The translations under genes and the position numbers were made by a program. The notes beneath the pieces were generated by a model. It searched no databases. It was given only the letters and a program-made list of their open reading frames with translations, and was not told where the DNA came from. From DASVDK01 sp036562265 [NCBI: Thermodesulfobacteriota bacterium] (GTDB lineage: Bacteria; DASVDK01), in the NCBI GenBank assembly GCA_036562265.1, contig DATCKS010000595.1:1-6945 (forward strand): a stretch of 6,945 nucleotides of DNA. Reading direction: 5' to 3'. Of the stretch, positions 5,996 through 6,945 are shown piece by piece (positions within the stretch are counted from its first letter, which is position 1; every line of letters starts with the position of its first letter).

Positions 5996-6797
5996 GAGGC
6001 CGCGACCGACCGGGGAGGGGACCGGGCCCGCCTGGATCGCCGGCGTCCACCCGGTGCACGAAGCGCTCCTCGCCGCGCCGGCCGGGGTGCGCGAGGTGCT
6101 CGTCGCCCGGGAGGCGGAGGCGAAGCGGCTCGCGCCCATCCGCGAGGCGGCGGCCGCCGCCGGCGTGCCGGTCTCGCTGCGCGACCGAGCGGAGCTGAGC
6201 CGCATCCTGGGCCACGACCGGCACCAGGGGGTCGCCGCGCGCCTGCGCGGCCTGCCGGGCTACGTGGCGCTCGAGGACCTCCTCTCTCGCGTGGAGGCCG
6301 ACCGGGCCGCCGGCCGGCCCGCGCTCCTCGTCCTCCTCGACGGCATCGTCGACCCGCAGAACCTCGGCGCGATCATTCGCTCGGCCGAAGGGGCGGGCGC
6401 CCAGGGGGTGATCATCCCGAAGGACCGGGCCGCGGGCCTCTCGGCCGCCGTCGTCCGCGCCTCGGCGGGGGCCGTCTACCACCTGCCGGTCGCGCGGGTG
6501 ACGAACCTCGTGGCCGCCATGGCCACGCTCGCCGCGCGCGGGATCTGGACGGTCGGGACGGTCGCGCCGGGGCCCGGGGTGGGGGAGCGGGCGCAGGTGT
6601 ACCACGAGGCGGACCTCGCGGGCGACCTCGCGCTCGTGATCGGCGCCGAGGGACGGGGCCTCAGGCGCCTCGTGGCCGAACGGTGCGACCTGCTCGTGAC
6701 GATCCCGCTCCACGGGCGGGTCGGCTCGCTCAACGCGTCCGCCGCCGCCGCCGTCCTCCTCTTCGAGGCCAGACGGCAGCGAGCCGCCGGCGGCTAG
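5979..6797 (+). CDS. rlmB: 23S rRNA 2'-O-ribose methyltransferase, RlmB/TrmH (SPOUT) family
   Basis: A 272-residue SAM-dependent SPOUT methyltransferase, probably modifying G2251 of 23S rRNA in the peptidyl-tRNA loop. The N-terminal substrate-binding domain (about 19-95) begins WIAGVHPVHEALLA and includes GHDRHQGVAARL (78-89), both typical of RlmB rather than TrmH proper or TrmL. The catalytic trefoil-knot domain (about 115-265) has motif 1 DGIVDPQNLGAIIRSAEGAGA (121-141; Asn128, Arg134), motif 2 LVIGAEGRGLRRL (219-231; Glu224) and motif 3 IPLHGRVGSLNASAAAAV (242-259; Ser250, Asn252, Ser254). ATG 5979 lies inside pyrF (17-base overlap) with no clear Shine-Dalgarno, suggesting translational coupling. 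The first 18 residues are basic, Pro/Gly-rich and likely disordered. The exact rRNA target is inferred from family resemblance; another guanosine site is possible. Confidence 0.92.
   Translation: MRRGPERPRPTGEGTGPAWIAGVHPVHEALLAAPAGVREVLVAREAEAKRLAPIREAAAAAGVPVSLRDRAELSRILGHDRHQGVAARLRGLPGYVALEDLLSRVEADRAAGRPALLVLLDGIVDPQNLGAIIRSAEGAGAQGVIIPKDRAAGLSAAVVRASAGAVYHLPVARVTNLVAAMATLAARGIWTVGTVAPGPGVGERAQVYHEADLAGDLALVIGAEGRGLRRLVAERCDLLVTIPLHGRVGSLNASAAAAVLLFEARRQRAAGG
6782..6795. other. 14-bp perfect palindrome at the 3' end of rlmB
   Basis: AGCCGCCGGCGGCT is self-complementary over 14 bases and encodes the last codons of rlmB up to the first base of the stop. No T tract follows, and no better terminator is visible before the converging transposase end, so how the proS block terminates is unclear. 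The palindrome may be no more than Ala/Gly-rich coding sequence. Confidence 0.3.
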
Positions 6798-6818
6798 GGC
6801 AGACCGCGCCTCCTCCAC

Positions 6819-6851
6819 GGGGTCAGGTCTTTCCATTTTCCAGGGGGTCAG
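6819..6851. repeat. Two direct copies of GGGGTCAG in the rlmB/IS110 junction
   Basis: GGGGTCAG occurs at 6819-6826 and 6844-6851, 25 bases apart. The first is followed by GTCTTTCCATTTTCC, an AT-richer patch unlike the surrounding DNA. On the minus strand this reads as an A-rich stretch ending in GACCTGACCCC, a type of sequence I associate loosely with the ends of transposable elements. It lies just past the stop codon of the transposase fragment, so it may be part of that element's end or its target. The exact boundary cannot be set from one end. Confidence 0.4.
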
Positions 6852-6866
6852 CATCTGTCTTGGGTG

Positions 6867-6945
6867 TCAAGCCGGTGAGAGGGCCGGCTGCCAGGGGCGG
6901 CCGGTCCGGACCATGGCATTGAGGATGATGAGCAGCTTGCGCATG
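6867..6945 (-). CDS. IS110-family transposase, C-terminal fragment (5' part beyond window)
   Basis: Reading the minus strand from the window edge, the 25 codons before the TGA stop (6869-6867) give M-R-KLLIILNAMVRTGRPWQP-ALSPA. The block 'RKLL-ILNAM-R-g-PW-P' is the characteristic C-terminus of IS110/IS1111-family transposases, which use a RuvC-like DEDD domain at the N-terminus (not visible here) and a C-terminal domain with a catalytic Ser. The internal Met codons are not the real start; the protein normally begins several hundred residues upstream, beyond base 6945. It converges on rlmB, with 69 bases between the two stop codons. Whether the element is complete or a remnant cannot be told. 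A 6-bp hairpin (6870-6875/6884-6889) overlaps its last codons. Confidence 0.82.
   Translation of the reverse strand, partial: MRKLLIILNAMVRTGRPWQPALSPA

Larger units (their letters stand above)
6818..6945 (-). mobile_element. Right end of an IS110-family insertion sequence (partial)
   Basis: The window ends inside an element whose transposase 3' end is on the minus strand. The boundary at 6818 is only an estimate, placed at the change from GC-rich host-like DNA to the GGGGTCAG repeats and AT-richer patch; it could be anywhere between the rlmB stop at 6797 and the transposase stop at 6867. IS110 elements lack typical terminal inverted repeats, so no end can be recognised by symmetry. The rest of the element, including any bridge RNA region upstream of the transposase gene, is outside the window. 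Confidence 0.5.

Noticed and set aside
5901-6854. 317-codon minus-strand open frame opposite rlmB
   Set aside because: The plus strand carries all three SPOUT motifs of RlmB; the antisense frame is charged low-complexity sequence.
6903-6912. GGTCCGGACC 10-bp palindrome
   Set aside because: It lies inside the transposase coding fragment and is explained by its codons (Val-Arg-Thr) in GC-rich usage; it is too short to be notable.
6683-6922. 79-codon plus-strand open frame across the rlmB end and IS110 junction
   Set aside because: It is out of frame with rlmB, Arg-rich, and runs antisense into the recognisable transposase C-terminus.

Overview
The window is very GC-rich (by eye about 70%) bacterial DNA, with almost all codons ending in G or C. 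The coding content points to a Gram-negative (diderm) bacterium: there is a lipoprotein TRAP/TAXI-type solute-binding protein and a small, probably outer-membrane, beta-barrel protein with a signal peptide and a C-terminal Phe. The combination of high GC, a TAXI-type receptor, a DUF4388 protein and a GC-rich intergenic palindrome recalls uncultivated soil or sediment lineages such as Candidatus Rokubacteria (Methylomirabilota) or Myxococcota/Deltaproteobacteria. This placement is a guess from general resemblance, not a demonstrated one.

Layout. Positions 3-1559 (+): an unusually long TAXI-family periplasmic lipoprotein, with about 190 residues ahead of the binding-protein fold. Positions 1560-1834: a 275-base intergenic region holding small hairpins, a perfect 13-bp inverted repeat, an intrinsic terminator with a T tract, a sigma70-like promoter, an operator-like palindrome and a strong ribosome-binding site. 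Positions 1835-2068 (+): a 77-residue secreted peptide that I do not recognise. It is followed by mutually exclusive GC-rich hairpins. Positions 2167-2592 (+): a 141-residue putative outer-membrane beta-barrel protein. From 2610 on: a perfect TATAAT only 8 bases before the proS start codon, implying a nearly leaderless mRNA.

Positions 2624-6797 (+) are a tightly packed four-gene block: proS (prolyl-tRNA synthetase), a DUF4388 (PATAN-like) protein, pyrF (orotidine 5'-phosphate decarboxylase) and an rlmB-like 23S rRNA 2'-O-methyltransferase. The junctions are a 1-base overlap, a 1-base gap and a 17-base overlap, so co-transcription and translational coupling are likely. Three members are housekeeping genes of translation and pyrimidine synthesis; the DUF4388 protein is the odd one out and its role is unknown.

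Positions 6798-6945: a short junction with two GGGGTCAG repeats, then the minus-strand 3' end of an IS110-family transposase running off the window and converging on rlmB. No tRNA, rRNA, CRISPR array or recognisable defence system is visible. Most of the window is ordinary core genome. The points most worth checking are the leaderless-looking proS promoter, the intergenic palindrome, the paired small envelope proteins, the N-terminal extension of the TAXI protein, and the unannotated IS110 remnant at the right edge.
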